From CAYWBW01 sp964456745 (lineage in GTDB: Bacteria > Patescibacteriota > Gracilibacteria > GCA-2401425 > JAJOLG01), in NCBI GenBank assembly GCA_964456745.1, contig CAYWBW010000026.1, positions 1-27,422 on the forward strand: 27,422 nucleotides of DNA, given 5' to 3'. The notes below the pieces were generated by a model. That model worked only from the letters and a program-made list of their open reading frames with translations. It made no database searches and was not told the DNA's origin. How positions within the stretch are numbered: the stretch's first letter is position 1; every line of letters starts with the position of its first letter. Positions 1 to 10,643 of the stretch are shown piece by piece. The translations under genes and the position numbers were made by a program.

Positions 1-211
1 GGGTTAATTGACATTAACCATAGTATACTTATATATAATTAGTTAGCAATCTCAAATTTTTTTTCATGTTATTTATATTATTTTTTATTAATTTACCAAT
101 GTATAGGATATTATCAAATTCTTTATATTAAATCTATAACAACTATTCATTGATTATTTTATTTGTAATATTAATAATAAATAAGATTAAATATAAAAAA
201 TAATACATTAT
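1..211. other. AT-rich non-coding segment with a short hairpin
   Basis: This stretch is almost pure A/T and holds no open frame of note on either strand under code 25. A perfect 7-bp inverted repeat (GGTTAAT / ATTAACC at 2-8 and 13-19, loop TGAC) lies at the left edge. No T-run follows it, so a classical intrinsic terminator is not supported. The rest probably serves as the upstream region of the gene starting at 212. A stop codon at 194-196 closes the frame of that gene just before its ATG. Confidence 0.5.
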
Positions 212-1921
212 ATGTGAATTTCAGAACATCTGTCATTTTCAAAAATCAACATTGATAAAAAATTGTGATCATTTTGATATGATTATAATAGTTTTTGAAT
301 AACTCATAATGATCCCATAGTATGATGACCGTTTTGCATAATTAAAAATAGGGCTCAGGTTTTATCTTTAATGCATGCAAATTTTTTTCCAGCTGAATGA
401 GAAGCTCCTAGGGTGTACTTAGATTCAATAAGTAGAAAAATTGCTGAAAAACAAGTATTACAAAATTCAGAACTTCTATTATATTCAAAGAATAAATTTG
501 AGGAAATGTTAGAAAGAGTACTCACGGTAAGACCTGCTTTTGAGATTTGCGTATCTCCTGAATCCTATAAGCATGCATGTGAAACTTTATGAATAAGGCA
601 ATGAGAAGGAATATTGAAGTCTAGAAAAGCTTATATTGGTGCATTGGTTGAATGTCATCCTGATAAGATTATTTGACTTGCTAAGAACTTAGTAAAATGA
701 ATTCATACTTGATTTAACATCTTAACTGATTACGAAAAACTCGACAATATGTGCTTGCAAAGTGAAAGAATTCAAGATCAACACATCTCTAATATTGCTG
801 TAATTTTTTCACAGAGAAGAGAGGCGATTCAGAAAGCATGGGAAATTATTCAAGCATTTAGATGATTCGATTGGGAAAATTTTGAAAATATAGATTTGCT
901 TTTTGAAAGAATAAGTTGGATATCAGATTTTCCTGATTTAAACTGAATATTATTAGAAAATCAAGCAGTTATTGCCAATTGAATTTATAAAGATGTTTGA
1001 TCATGAAATTTAGCTTGATATTCTAATTCTAAAATTGAGAAATTAAATCAGTTATTAGAATATTTTTGACAAAATGTCCCTACTATTTTGTCAGAATTGA
1101 TTGTTTTGTTAAAAAAAGAAAAACTTGATAAGAGAAAAGTAATTGCCATAGCACAATTGCTAATGGATTGAAATTTCAAAAAGCCAAAAGTTTTCAATTT
1201 AATTATGAGTGAAATAATAAGTGAACCACTCAAATACTCATGTGCTATCGAACTAAATCACTTTGAACCTACACTTTTTTTTTGAAAATGAGGCACATGG
1301 AAATATTGAATTTATAATCAGTATTATAACATAGCGCTTTGGAAATTTTTTGCTCATATTTATTTAAATTCCTGATGAGATATCCCATATAAGCTATGAG
1401 AAAAATTTATAAAAAAGTACATTGATTGAGTTACTTGAAAGCAAATTGAGAAAATTTTAAATGATATGTCATTAAGATTAAATCCAAAAACAATATTGAA
1501 TGAATATTTTATTGAATTTTTAAAACTTAAGAAAGACTTAGAACAACAAGCGCAATGACCAATTTATTTAGATATTTATTTATCTGAATGAGAAGATGAG
1601 AAAATATTACACCAATATAATGAAATTAAAAGAAAAATTTCTAATCTTAATATTTTGAGTTCTGTTATAGATGCTATATATTCTTGAATCGATATTGAGC
1701 TTATAGATGATACATCTTGAGATATATATTTTAAATCAAGGATTTGAATTGAACTATGATCAGATTGACATATAATATTATATTACCCTATTCAAGATGA
1801 ATCATTGTCTTGTGTTAATACTTCAGTTACTTTTTCAAAGAAAGACTTATCTACGATGTATTTAGCTATGCTTGAGTCTAATTGTTTAGAAACTAAAACA
1901 GAGCATAGAATGATTTGATAA
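212..1921 (+). CDS. Hypothetical protein, 569 aa, function unknown
   Basis: The frame runs from ATG 212 to TAA 1919 with many in-frame TGA codons read as Gly; a TAA at 194 precedes the start. An internal ATG at 371 is possible, but the residues between the two look like real protein (for example NRAQVLSLMHANFFPAEGE spanning the second ATG). The product has no signal peptide or membrane segment, and is largely helical and charged with many Lys, Glu, Ile and Leu, so it is probably cytoplasmic. I recognise no catalytic motif or nucleotide-binding loop. Its 3' end faces the helicase gene on the other strand with a 43-bp gap, so it is a single-gene unit here. Coding status is well supported; function is not known. 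Confidence 0.8.
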
Positions 1922-1964
1922 TCAAAAAATTTATCAATTTATTTTTTATATGTTTTACTCCTTG

Positions 1965-3662
1965 CTATCTTCATCTTCAAAATCATCATGATCTACGTGG
2001 TCACTTTCTACTATCAGATCGTCATCATCTAGGACCTCAACGAGAATTTCCTCTGTCGAATCATCAAGCTCATCTAGGTTTACTTTTTGCTTTAGAAATG
2101 AGGGGTAATGCTCATCTTGCTCTTTTTCTAATTTCTGACAATAAATCCTCTGCTTCCGCAAATGGCATATTTAAAAATGAAAATTCCTCATAAATTCCAA
2201 TATCTTTAATCTTATTTTTGTCAATACTTATATGATCATTAATAATGTCAATAATTTTGCCAGGTGACATTCCATCTCTTTTTCATTTAGCAAAAAATAA
2301 TCTAGTTATTCATTTGCTATCGATAAATCATTCTCTTTCTGGCTTTGATGTTTCTTTGTATGTGCTTGGATCAAATTCGCTTTTACAAAAATATTTTAAC
2401 AAAGCACAAACAACATTTTGAGGGTCTTTGTTATTTAAAAGATCAGAAGCAATTTCATTCATCGAAGAAATATTTCAATCATCTAATGTATTAACAATAT
2501 TTTCAATCAATCTATTTTTCTTTTTACTAAGAACATCATCGAGACTTGGTAATTTTTCTTTTTTTATTTCACTTTCATTATCTTTTTGAATATAAAAAAG
2601 TCTTCTATGTTCAGATGCTGTAACAAATGTAATAGCAACTCAGGTTTTTCATGCTCTTCATGTTCTTCATATTCTGTGAGTATAGCTTTCAGAGCCATCA
2701 GGAAGTGAGTAATTTATTACATGGCTAAGATTATTTATATCAATTCATCTAGCTGCAACATCGGTTGCTATAAGCAAGTTGATATTTCAATCTTTGAGTT
2801 TCTTAAGGATTTTTTCTCTAGTTGATTGTTTCACATCTCAATGAAGTCAGTCAGCATCATATCCCCTATTTTGCAATTGGATTGTTATATCATCAACATC
2901 GTTTTTAGTTCTGCAAAATACTATTCATAGGAAAGAATCTTCCATATCCACGATTCTGCAAAGTGCTTCAAATTTGTCATTTCGATTTACCTGAAAGTAA
3001 ATTTGTTCAATAAGTTGCTCTTCAATTTGTGTTTGTTTAGTAGTAATAATTTCATAATTATTCATAAATCTCTTGGCAATGCTTAGTATGGTTCTTGGCA
3101 TTGTTGCTGAAAAGAATAACATTTTTTTATCTTTTGGTGTTGTTTCCAATATTGTTTCTATATCTTCTTTAAATCACATATTTAACATTTCATCAGCTTC
3201 ATCTAATACGAAATATCTTATTTGTCATATTTTCAATGTTCACTTTCTTAAATGGTCCATTACTCTTCATGGTGTTCATACAATAATATGCATTCATCTT
3301 TTTAGCTTGCTAAGCTCATGAGTATAAGATTGTCATCAATATAATGTAGCTAAGTGTATTTTCTTTGTTCATCTAAAGGAATTAATTTCTTCAGTAACCT
3401 GAATAGCAAGCTCTCTTGTTGGAGTTAAGATAATTGCTTGAACTCACATATCACTTTCTTTAATTTTTTCGATTAAAGGGAGTCAAAATGCTGCAGTTTT
3501 TCATGTTCATGTTCTTGCTTGACCAATAATGTCATTATCTCAAGTTAGTAATAATGGAATTGTTTTTTCCTGGATTTCCGTTGGGCACTCAAATCATCTT
3601 GCTCTTAAAGCATCTACTGTCGCATCTGATAATCAGAGGTTTTTAAAATTATCTAGGTTCAT
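1965..3662 (-). CDS. DEAD-box ATP-dependent RNA helicase with DbpA-type RNA-binding domain and RGG tail
   Basis: This 565-aa protein carries the full helicase core: Q-motif region near residues 24-31 (GFECPTEIQ), Walker A ARTGTGKT at 49-56, PTRELA near 81-86, GTPGR, DEAD at 154-157, SAT at 185-187, ATDVAARG, and HRIGRTGRAG near 329-338. A C-terminal domain (about 440-515, RLFFAKGKRDGMSPGKI) resembles the DbpA/DeaD RNA-binding fold. The last 50 residues are an Arg/Gly-rich tail written mostly with TGA glycines. Proteins of this class unwind structured RNA in ribosome assembly and mRNA decay in the cytoplasm. PNPase, a partner in degradosomes, is also in the window but not adjacent. The start is ATG 3662; the stop is TAG. 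It reads in the same direction as ligA but 409 bp downstream, so it probably has its own promoter. CshA/DeaD family; the exact orthologue is unclear. Confidence 0.95.
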
Positions 3663-4071
3663 AATTAAGTATTTTTAAATTAATTTTATTATTTTGAAGT
3701 TTAATGTAGCATATCTTGATTTATAAAGCAATTAATAAGTTTCACAAAATAATATTTATAATTATATTTTTAGTAGTAAACAAAGTCTTAACAAATAACT
3801 TTAAAAAATCGTATTTTCTGATAAGATTAACTTAATAATAAATTATTTTGAAGAATAATATAAATAAATTTTACCTATTTGCTTTAGTCATTCTATTTTT
3901 ATTACTGTTTTTGTTAACTGAATTTCTTTCATACGATTATACTAAATATAATAATAGGAAGTTTGAAAACAAAATTGAGAATATAGATGTTATATAGGTG
4001 TACATATATAAGATGTGCACAAACATATGCTGCACAAATATTCATAAAGTTGTACATGAAAAATAAGATAT
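3663..4071. other. 409-bp intergenic gap between ligA and the helicase gene
   Basis: This gap holds the 3' flank of ligA and the upstream region of the helicase gene, both read leftward. It is very AT-rich. Four TGYACA words cluster at 3999-4056 (separate entry). A 29-codon frame on the minus strand (3932 to 3843, MKEIQLTKTVIKIEGLKQIG at its start) sits 3 bases behind a TATAAT, but it is too short to call a gene. No tRNA-like or other RNA gene was recognised. Confidence 0.5.
3998..4056. promoter_or_regulatory. Cluster of four TGYACA words forming two imperfect hairpins
   Basis: TGTACA at 3999, TGCACA at 4016, TGCACA at 4031 and TGTACA at 4051 lie within 58 bp. The first two form GTGTACAT / ATGTGCAC arms (3998-4005 and 4013-4020, 7-nt loop) with one G-T position. 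The last two form TGCACAA / TTGTACA arms. This could be the ligA transcript end, an operator array for the helicase gene, or chance. Neither hairpin is followed by a T-run on the minus strand. Confidence 0.35.
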
Positions 4072-6207
4072 TTATTGATTAGTAATCATCTGTAAAAATT
4101 GTTTCTCATTAAGAACTTTAGTTCAAAGTTTATTTGCCTTTTCAAGTTTTTCTCATGGGTTTTCTCATGCAATTACATAATCGGTATTTTTTGATACTGA
4201 ACTCGACACTCACCCACCTCGTTTTTTAATCTCTTCTTTTATTTTTTCTCTTGATAGAGTAGGAAGTGCTCCAGTAAGAACAAAGATTTTATTGTCAAAT
4301 ATTTGATTAAAATTTGAAATCTTTTCAATTTTTGGAGCAAGTCCTACATTTTCTAATTTTTCTAATAACTTAATGTTATGTTCAAAGTTGAAATATTCTC
4401 CTATACTTTCGGCTACCTTATCTCAAATTCATTCAATATTACTAATCTTATCATTGTTCATTTTTATAAATCTTCAGATATCTGTTGGCAATGCACTTAT
4501 CAATTCATTTCAATTGCTTTCAAGTTCTCAAAATAAACTTGTTTGTTCATTTATATTGGATACCACTGTTGTATTTATTTTAATTTTTGTAGAAACAAAA
4601 TTTGCTATCAGCTGGGATGTTTCTTCTCATACGAAAGGAATTCAGAGTCAGAATATAAATTCTGACATATTCGGATTTTTTGATTTATTAATTGAATCAA
4701 GTAAATTTTTAGCTTTTTTCTCTTTAAATGACGGTAGGGTAAACAAATCTCAGAATCTTAAAGTAAATAGATCCGCAAAATCATCAATAAGATTATTTTC
4801 TGATAACAAAATTATTACTTTGTCTCAGCAACCTTCAATATTTAAAGCGTTTCTAGAGCAAAAGTGAATTAAAGATTGCAAATGTTTACTATTGCACAAA
4901 TGATTTGTACATTTTATAGCTACTTCACCTGTTATACGAGATAATTTGTGTCAACAATCTAAACAATATTCTGGTATTATATATTCTAACAAATGCTTAG
5001 GTCTCATGTCAAGAAGTACTTCATTTACCTTTGGTATTACATCTCATGCCTTCTCAATAATAACAGTATCTCATATTCTAGCATCAAGTCTTTTTATTTC
5101 ATCAAAATTATGTAAAGTTGCACGACTTATTGTTGATCAGTCTAACATAACAGGAGTTAATATAGCAACTGGAGTTATAACTCAAGTCCTTCAAACCTGA
5201 AGTATAATGTCCTTAATTTCACTTTGAGCTAGTTTCGCTGGAAATTTAAATGCAATTGCCCATCTCGGAGATTTAGCAGTAGATCATAGGCGATTTTGAA
5301 GCTTTGTAGAATCTAGTTTAATTACAACTCAATCGATCTCATATGCTAAGTTATTTCTTTCTTTTGTCCATTTGTCTATAAAATTACTAAGCTCTTCTAG
5401 GTTCGTACAGAGCTTGCTATGTTTTTCGACAGGGAATCACATTTTATCCAAATGTTTAATTTTTTCAAACTGTGTTAGCTCTTTACATTTATCTACAAAT
5501 TTGCTATTTTTTGATATCGTTCTGATTTCATAAGCGAAAAATGATAAATGTCTATTCGCAACTATCAAAGGATCTAGTTGTCTCAATGTTCATGATGCAC
5601 AGTTTCTCGGATTCTTAAAAATATTTCATTGTTTTTCTTGTATCATTGTAAAAGCATTTTTTGACATAAACACCTCTCATGAGACTTCTATATTTTCATT
5701 GTTATTTAATAAAATTGGTAAGTCCATTATTGCTTTAATATTATTACTAACATCTTCTCATATAAATCAATCTCACCTGGTTGCAGCTTTTTCTAATTGT
5801 CAATTTTTGTAAGCTATGGTGAGATTTAATCAGTCAATTTTTAATTCACATGTTAGTCCTATTTTTGCAACATGACTTGCTGACTCAAAATTTCATGGTA
5901 AATCTTTAGCAATTCTTTCGAGCCATTTCTCAATTTCTTCAAAGGAAAAAACATCAGCTAAAGACTCTTTCTTCTTAGAGTGTTTTATTTTTGGTAAAAA
6001 TGACTCAAGTGCTGATCAGATTCTTTGAGTTGGCGAATCGCTTGTAATAAACTCAGGATATTTTTCTTCAAGTTGTATTAGTTCTCTTTTTAGACTATCT
6101 CTTACACTTTCTGGTATTGAATCATCATTTTCTAAAAAATAAGCTTTATTTGCTTTTAATATTTTATTTCTTAATAACTCAATTCTAATTTTTGCTTCTT
6201 GTTTCAT
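4072..6207 (-). CDS. ligA: NAD-dependent DNA ligase LigA
   Basis: This 711-aa protein seals nicks in duplex DNA using NAD+, in replication and repair. The adenylation motif CELKIDG carries the nucleotidyl Lys at residue 123. Further family marks are EVFMSKNAF, NPRNCASGTLRQLD, YEIDGVVIKLD and RWAIAFKFPA. A four-Cys zinc site follows (CLDCGHKL, then CTNHLC), then helix-hairpin-helix repeats (NIEGCGDKV, NIEGIGDKVAESIGEYF). A BRCT domain fills the last 80 or so residues (KIFVLTGALPTLSREKIKEE, then TDYVIAGENPGEKLEKA). The length is slightly above the usual 670. The start is ATG 6207; no Shine-Dalgarno precedes it. It lies 87 bp downstream of the aspartate kinase gene on the same strand, so cotranscription is possible. 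Confidence 0.97.
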
Positions 6208-6294
6208 TAATAATATTTAATCAAATATATTTCATTCAAAGATTTATAATTAATTATAAATTGCGAAATTTTTATCAATTGAGGATTAATAATA

Positions 6295-7674
6295 TTAAGC
6301 AAAAAATACTTCATGAATTGCATTAATTGCCTTAGCGCTGTCAGACTCATCTATCACAAAGGCTATAGATATTTCTGATGCTCATTGGGCTACCATATGC
6401 ATATTAATTCAATTTCAAGATATAGCATTGGCTGCTTTTGTAAATGTTCATATATTTCATCGCATTTCTTCTCATACAATTCACACAATTGCACAGTCAT
6501 AATTCATTCTTACATTTGCATATGATTTTAAATCATCAATTAATTCCTCAATTTTTTCTTTTTCAAATTTTAGTACAACAGAAAATCAAGCGTCATCTGA
6601 TGTTGAAAAAAATCTCTTAATTTTATGTTTCTTAATCATTTGAGATAATATTTGCCATAGATTATCTCACATAAATCAATCATTTAGTCACCCAAATCGC
6701 AAAATGCAAACTCATTTTTTTGATGGAATAGTTTGAATTTGCACATTTGGATTCAAGTCCCTGTAAGATGATATATGAGTTCAAACTCTGTCTGGATAAA
6801 ATGTATTTCTTACTTCAATTGGAATATTGTCACTCATAGCCGGTTTTACAGCTTCTGTATTGATAGCTTTCATTCATGAGGAAGCCATTTTTAGAACTTC
6901 TAGGTATGATAATCGCTTTAGTAATACTGCTCTTTCTTTTACTATTTTTGGATCAGCAGAACAAATTCAATCAACTTCCTTAAATATTACCAATTTTTTT
7001 GCGCTGATTACGGAAGCCACAAGAGATGCTGTAAAATCTGTATATCACCTATCTATAGAATTTAATATTCATCAAGGAACTTTTCAAAAATATCCTGTAA
7101 TAATTGGTATTTCAGATTCATCTATATCTTCAATAATTTTAGTAGCAATATTTGATCTGACTGCCTGAATGAAAATTTTATCTGCAACTTTAAAATCTTT
7201 TGTAACAACTTTTCATAAATCAATATATTTTCATTTAGTTGATTTTGATTTTCATATTAAGGAGACTGTTATTGATAACAGAAAAGCGGAGATTTGTTCT
7301 CAAAATCATATAACAGGATCAAAATTATTAATATTTATTCATTTAGTAGAAATATTTTGTAAGTGTTTTTCAATTTTATGCAAATTTGAATCAAAAAAAT
7401 TAATAAATGATGAATTTATCGCTTTAAGAAAATCTTTATTTTTTATTCAATTATTAATTTTCTCAATATGAAATTTCTTTATATCGATCAATAGATTATT
7501 ACAATCTTTTCAATATTTTGCTGATTCGATTAGATTTAACAAAAGATCAGTAACTCATGAGAAGGCAGATACACAAGCGTGTGGTAGCCTTGAATCTTTA
7601 TTATTTACTATTATATTTGCAACCTGCTCAAGGTGGTCAACTGATGTTCATCAAAATTTATATATTTCTTTCAT
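6295..7674 (-). CDS. Aspartate kinase (aspartokinase)
   Basis: This 459-aa protein phosphorylates L-aspartate, the first step towards diaminopimelate, lysine, threonine and methionine. The N-terminus has the family signature YKFGGTSV at residues 5-12. Other marks are SAFSGVTDLL, GFGEQISAFLL, the PIITGYFGKVPGG region, GRGYTDFTAS-like residues (DRGYTDFTASLVAS) and the KEVDGICSADPKIV nucleotide-site segment. Two ACT-type regulatory domains follow (one near VGIVGEEMRGNMGTFTKAA), so allosteric feedback is likely. No homoserine dehydrogenase domain is fused, so it is monofunctional. No other gene of the pathway is in the window. The start is ATG 7674, divergent from the gene at 7780 with a 105-bp gap. 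Supply of diaminopimelate to peptidoglycan is one plausible role, given murG nearby, but that is inference. Confidence 0.95.
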
Positions 7675-7710
7675 TTAACATAGTAAGTTAAGAATTAGTT
7701 AAAGAAGTTA

Positions 7711-7745
7711 AGCATAATTGAAAATCAATGTAAATAAATTATGCT
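7711..7745. promoter_or_regulatory. 9-bp perfect inverted repeat in a divergent promoter region
   Basis: AGCATAATT (7711-7719) and AATTATGCT (7737-7745) are exact inverted copies 17 bases apart. They lie between the divergent starts of the aspartate kinase gene (7674) and the gene at 7780, directly in front of a TTGACA box. The position suits an operator controlling one or both genes. A transcript hairpin is an alternative. Confidence 0.4.
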
Positions 7746-7746
7746 A

Positions 7747-7773
7747 TTGACAATAAGGTATATTAATTATAAT
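7747..7773 (+). promoter_or_regulatory. Sigma-70 type promoter for the murG-dnaA group
   Basis: TTGACA (7747-7752) and TATAAT (7768-7773) are both perfect consensus hexamers, 15 bases apart, which is shorter than the usual 17. The -10 box ends only 6 bases before the ATG at 7780, so a transcript from it would begin almost at the start codon, that is, be leaderless. Confidence 0.55.
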
Positions 7774-7779
7774 ACATTT

Positions 7780-8433
7780 ATGGAATCTCCTAAATTATCT
7801 ATAAACTATAGAAAAAGTATGAGCTTAATATTTAAATGAAGTATGTTAATTCTACTTTGAATTTCTGATGCGTATTGAAATTCTCTCAGAACCGCCTCTT
7901 GTGATATTTTCTTGTCTAAAGTTCCATCATATTTATTATCTGAAAAGTCAAAAAAAATTCGAAATTTAAGGATGTCGACTTGCAATCTTAGTTCTTTTGA
8001 TAATAAACTACATTTAAACAGCAAAAAAGAAGTTAGTATTTTTTGAAGACATGCTTATTTATATTCTAATCCTGGATTTAATAGGAGTATTGTACTTTTA
8101 TGAATACAAACTCAACTGCGTACTACTGAAACTCTTTCTTCAATTGCTAAAAACTTGGATAACATTTTATCTAGTGTTCCTGCTTATGGACAAACAAAGC
8201 AAAGTGTTTTAAAAACATCAAAACATGTTGAAAAAAAAGCTGCAGTTTATTGATTTGATAATGTTTCTTACTCGACTAACATAAGCATAAACAGTTTAAT
8301 AAATTTAAACAAAATATGAGCTAAAATGAAGTTTAATAATTATAAGAGAGATGAAATTATTGAGTTACAAACATTTAATGAAATTGACCTTGATAATCAA
8401 TGATTTATTCTTAGCTATAGACAAAATTTTTAA
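7780..8433 (+). CDS. Hypothetical protein, 217 aa, possibly exported
   Basis: The frame runs from ATG 7780 to TAA 8431 with several TGA glycines. The N-terminus has a basic stretch (NYRKSM) followed by a hydrophobic run (SLIFKGSMLILLGISDAYG, about residues 14-32), consistent with a signal peptide or a single membrane anchor. The rest is Ser/Asn/Lys-rich and polar with no repeat. I recognise no family. It is the first gene of a same-strand group; murG begins 41 bases after its stop. Its position and possible export suggest a cell-envelope role, which is inference only. One CGA codon (7960) occurs. The coding call is good because the frame and glycine usage match its neighbours. Confidence 0.75.
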
Positions 8434-8474
8434 TTTACATTTTACAATTAAATTTTAAAAATTATATTCATTAT

Positions 8475-9452
8475 ATGAGAATAATATTTGCTTGATGATG
8501 AAGTTGAGGTCATTTACTACCAAGTATAGCTATTGCAGACCGTATAAAATGAGATATCTTATTCATATGTTCTAAATCTGATTTAGATACTAGAATAATT
8601 TCTAAAACTAATTATAAGTTTAAGAGTATATCAGCATGAAAAATTAGAAGGTATTTTGATTTAAAGAATTTTAGCGATGCCTTATTTGTAATATTATGAG
8701 TCGTAGAGTCACTGTATCACATTTCCAGATTTAAACCTGAAGTAATTTTTTGTAAATGATGATTCGTCTGTTTGCCAGTTGCTATAGCTTGATGGATTTT
8801 AAGAAAAAGGATTGTTTTACATGAATCTGATTCAGTTATGTGAATTGCTAACCAGATTGTATCTAAATTTTCCACAAAAATCATTATGTGACTTAAGCAA
8901 GATCTTAATCCAATAAGATTTGTTCCGAGTGAAATACAGAAAAAAGATCTTGATACTAATAAAAAAATTTTATTTGTAATGTGATGATCACAATGAGCAA
9001 AACAGTTAAACGATTTAATTGTAGATATATTTCCAAATATTAAGAAGAGTTATTTTGTTATACATTTAACTTGAATATGAAAAAAGACTTCAATTAAAGA
9101 TAAAGATTATATCCAGTTTGAGTTCTTAGACAAAGATTATCCATGATATCTAAAAGCCAGTGATATTGTTATATCAAGATCATGAGCTTCATCTATTGCA
9201 GAGATATTGGCATTTAATAAAGTTTGTATTCTTGTTCCTTTATGATCATCTGCATGAAATCATCAAGAAATTAATGCAAAATATATTTATGATAAAAATC
9301 TATGTTTTTTATTAAACTCAAAGGAATTAAGTTCAAAAAAAGTGATAGAGTTATTAGACGATAAAAAGCAAATTGTACAAATACATGATAAGTTAATTAC
9401 AATAAAGCCAAAAAATGTAATTGCTCAAATAATAAAATTACTAAAAAGATAA
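8475..9452 (+). CDS. murG: UDP-GlcNAc:lipid I N-acetylglucosaminyltransferase MurG
   Basis: MurG adds GlcNAc to lipid I to form lipid II, the last cytoplasmic step of peptidoglycan synthesis, at the inner face of the membrane. The protein has 325 aa, a little short for the family (about 355). It shows the N-terminal glycine loop FAGGGSGGHLLPSIAIAD at residues 5-22, HESDSVMG in the acceptor half, the second glycine loop VMGGSQGAKQLN, and SRSGASSIAE in the UDP-GlcNAc site. Of 22 glycines, 21 are TGA, so this gene is a clean test of the code. The start is ATG 8475, without a Shine-Dalgarno. It indicates that this lineage makes its own lipid II. Confidence 0.96.
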
Positions 9453-9526
9453 GTAAGCTACGAATTTTAAATTTTTTGTATATTGATTTATTTTTAATAT
9501 TTCTTAAGCTTCTTTTAGAATAAATT

Positions 9527-10219
9527 ATGCTAGATAAAAAAGATATAAATTTAGAAAACAACAGTAGCAATACAGGATTTATCAAAAATATATTTGATTA
9601 TATAGTTGATGTAATCGTTGATGCAATAATAATAATCTTCATTGTCGTTCTTATCAGAAATTTTTTAATATCTCCTTTCCAGGTAAACTGAAATTCAATG
9701 AATGATTCGCTTTATAACAATGATTATATATTTATTGAGAAATTTACTTATAAATTTAAAGAACCAGAATTTTTAGATGTTGTAATATTTGAACCACCAG
9801 TACCTAGAATTAGACAACTTTCTTGATTACAATGTTTTGTGTCCCACCTTAATAACTTTACTCTTAATTCAAAAGCCTGTAAGGCACCAGATTTATATAT
9901 TAAAAGAGTTATATGAGTGCCTTGAGATGTTATTAAAATTAAAGATTGAGTAGTATCAAGAAATTGAGAAATAATAGATGAATCATTATATTTAAATACT
10001 GCTAATAACAATCATACATTTCTTCCAAAATGGCAATCTCAATCTGAATTTATTGTACCAGATTATTCTATATTTACACTTTGAGATAATAGAAATTGAT
10101 CATCAGATTCTAGATTTTGGAAACAGCTTAATTGAGAAAATAGTCCTTTTGTTTCTTTTGATAATATAGAATGAAAATATTTTTTCAGACTACTTTCTCC
10201 CAATGAATTATTTAATTAA
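9527..10219 (+). CDS. lepB: Signal peptidase I (LepB)
   Basis: This 230-aa membrane protease removes signal peptides from exported proteins. One transmembrane segment lies at about residues 30-48 (VDAIIIIFIVVLI). The catalytic Ser is residue 57 in VNGNSMNDSL, and the general-base Lys is residue 126 in YIKRVIGVPGDVIKI. The family box GDNRNGSSDSR appears near the C-terminus. The Ser-Lys spacing (69) is longer than in E. coli (55), because of a segment holding two Cys residues (103 and 118) that may form a disulfide outside the membrane. It follows murG by 74 bp. It may process the giant secreted protein in this window. The start is ATG 9527. Confidence 0.95.
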
Positions 10220-10229
10220 CTATTCACAT

Positions 10230-10643
10230 ATGACAATCAATGAATTATTAAGCGTTGCCTCAGAAAAACTATCAGAAAGTTTTAAAAATTATCGAGCTGC
10301 ACTAGAAGTTTTCAAAAATTTGAAAAAAGATCTTAAAAATGAACTTAAAACTAACTCCGAATGGGTTGAAATTGAGGATCAAATTAAGCTTCTAAAAACC
10401 AATAGGAGAGATATTTGAGAACAAATTAAGGATTTACAAAAAAGACAGGATCAAATAGCAATCACCTTAGAGCAATACGAAGAAGTTCAAAATTTTTCAC
10501 TAGAAATGGAAGATAAATTTTCAGATAAAAAAGATAAGGAATTAAACAGTTTGTCAAAAAATTTAGCTGAGAAATGAATACTTGCAGAAGTTGAATATAG
10601 AAATAATGGTCAGTTATTATTAATAGTAGCAAAACATAGCTAA
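10230..10643 (+). CDS. Small coiled-coil protein upstream of dnaA
   Basis: This 137-aa protein is rich in Lys, Glu, Leu and Asn, with heptad-like spacing over most of its length (about residues 10-115, e.g. EIEDQIKLLKTNRRDI then EQIKDLQKRQDQIAITLEQ). That predicts a long coiled coil. There is no signal peptide and no known motif. I chose ATG 10230, which leaves a 10-bp gap after lepB; an in-frame ATG at 10203 would overlap lepB by 17 bases. Its stop and the dnaA start share one base (TAATG), so the two are probably translationally coupled. The link to DnaA is inferred from position alone. Confidence 0.8.

Noticed and set aside
1955..2161. A 68-aa acidic frame on the minus strand (rich in Asp and Glu)
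   Set aside because: It is the out-of-frame reading of the helicase RGG tail. The helicase frame continues through it once TGA is Gly and ends in a sensible TAG.
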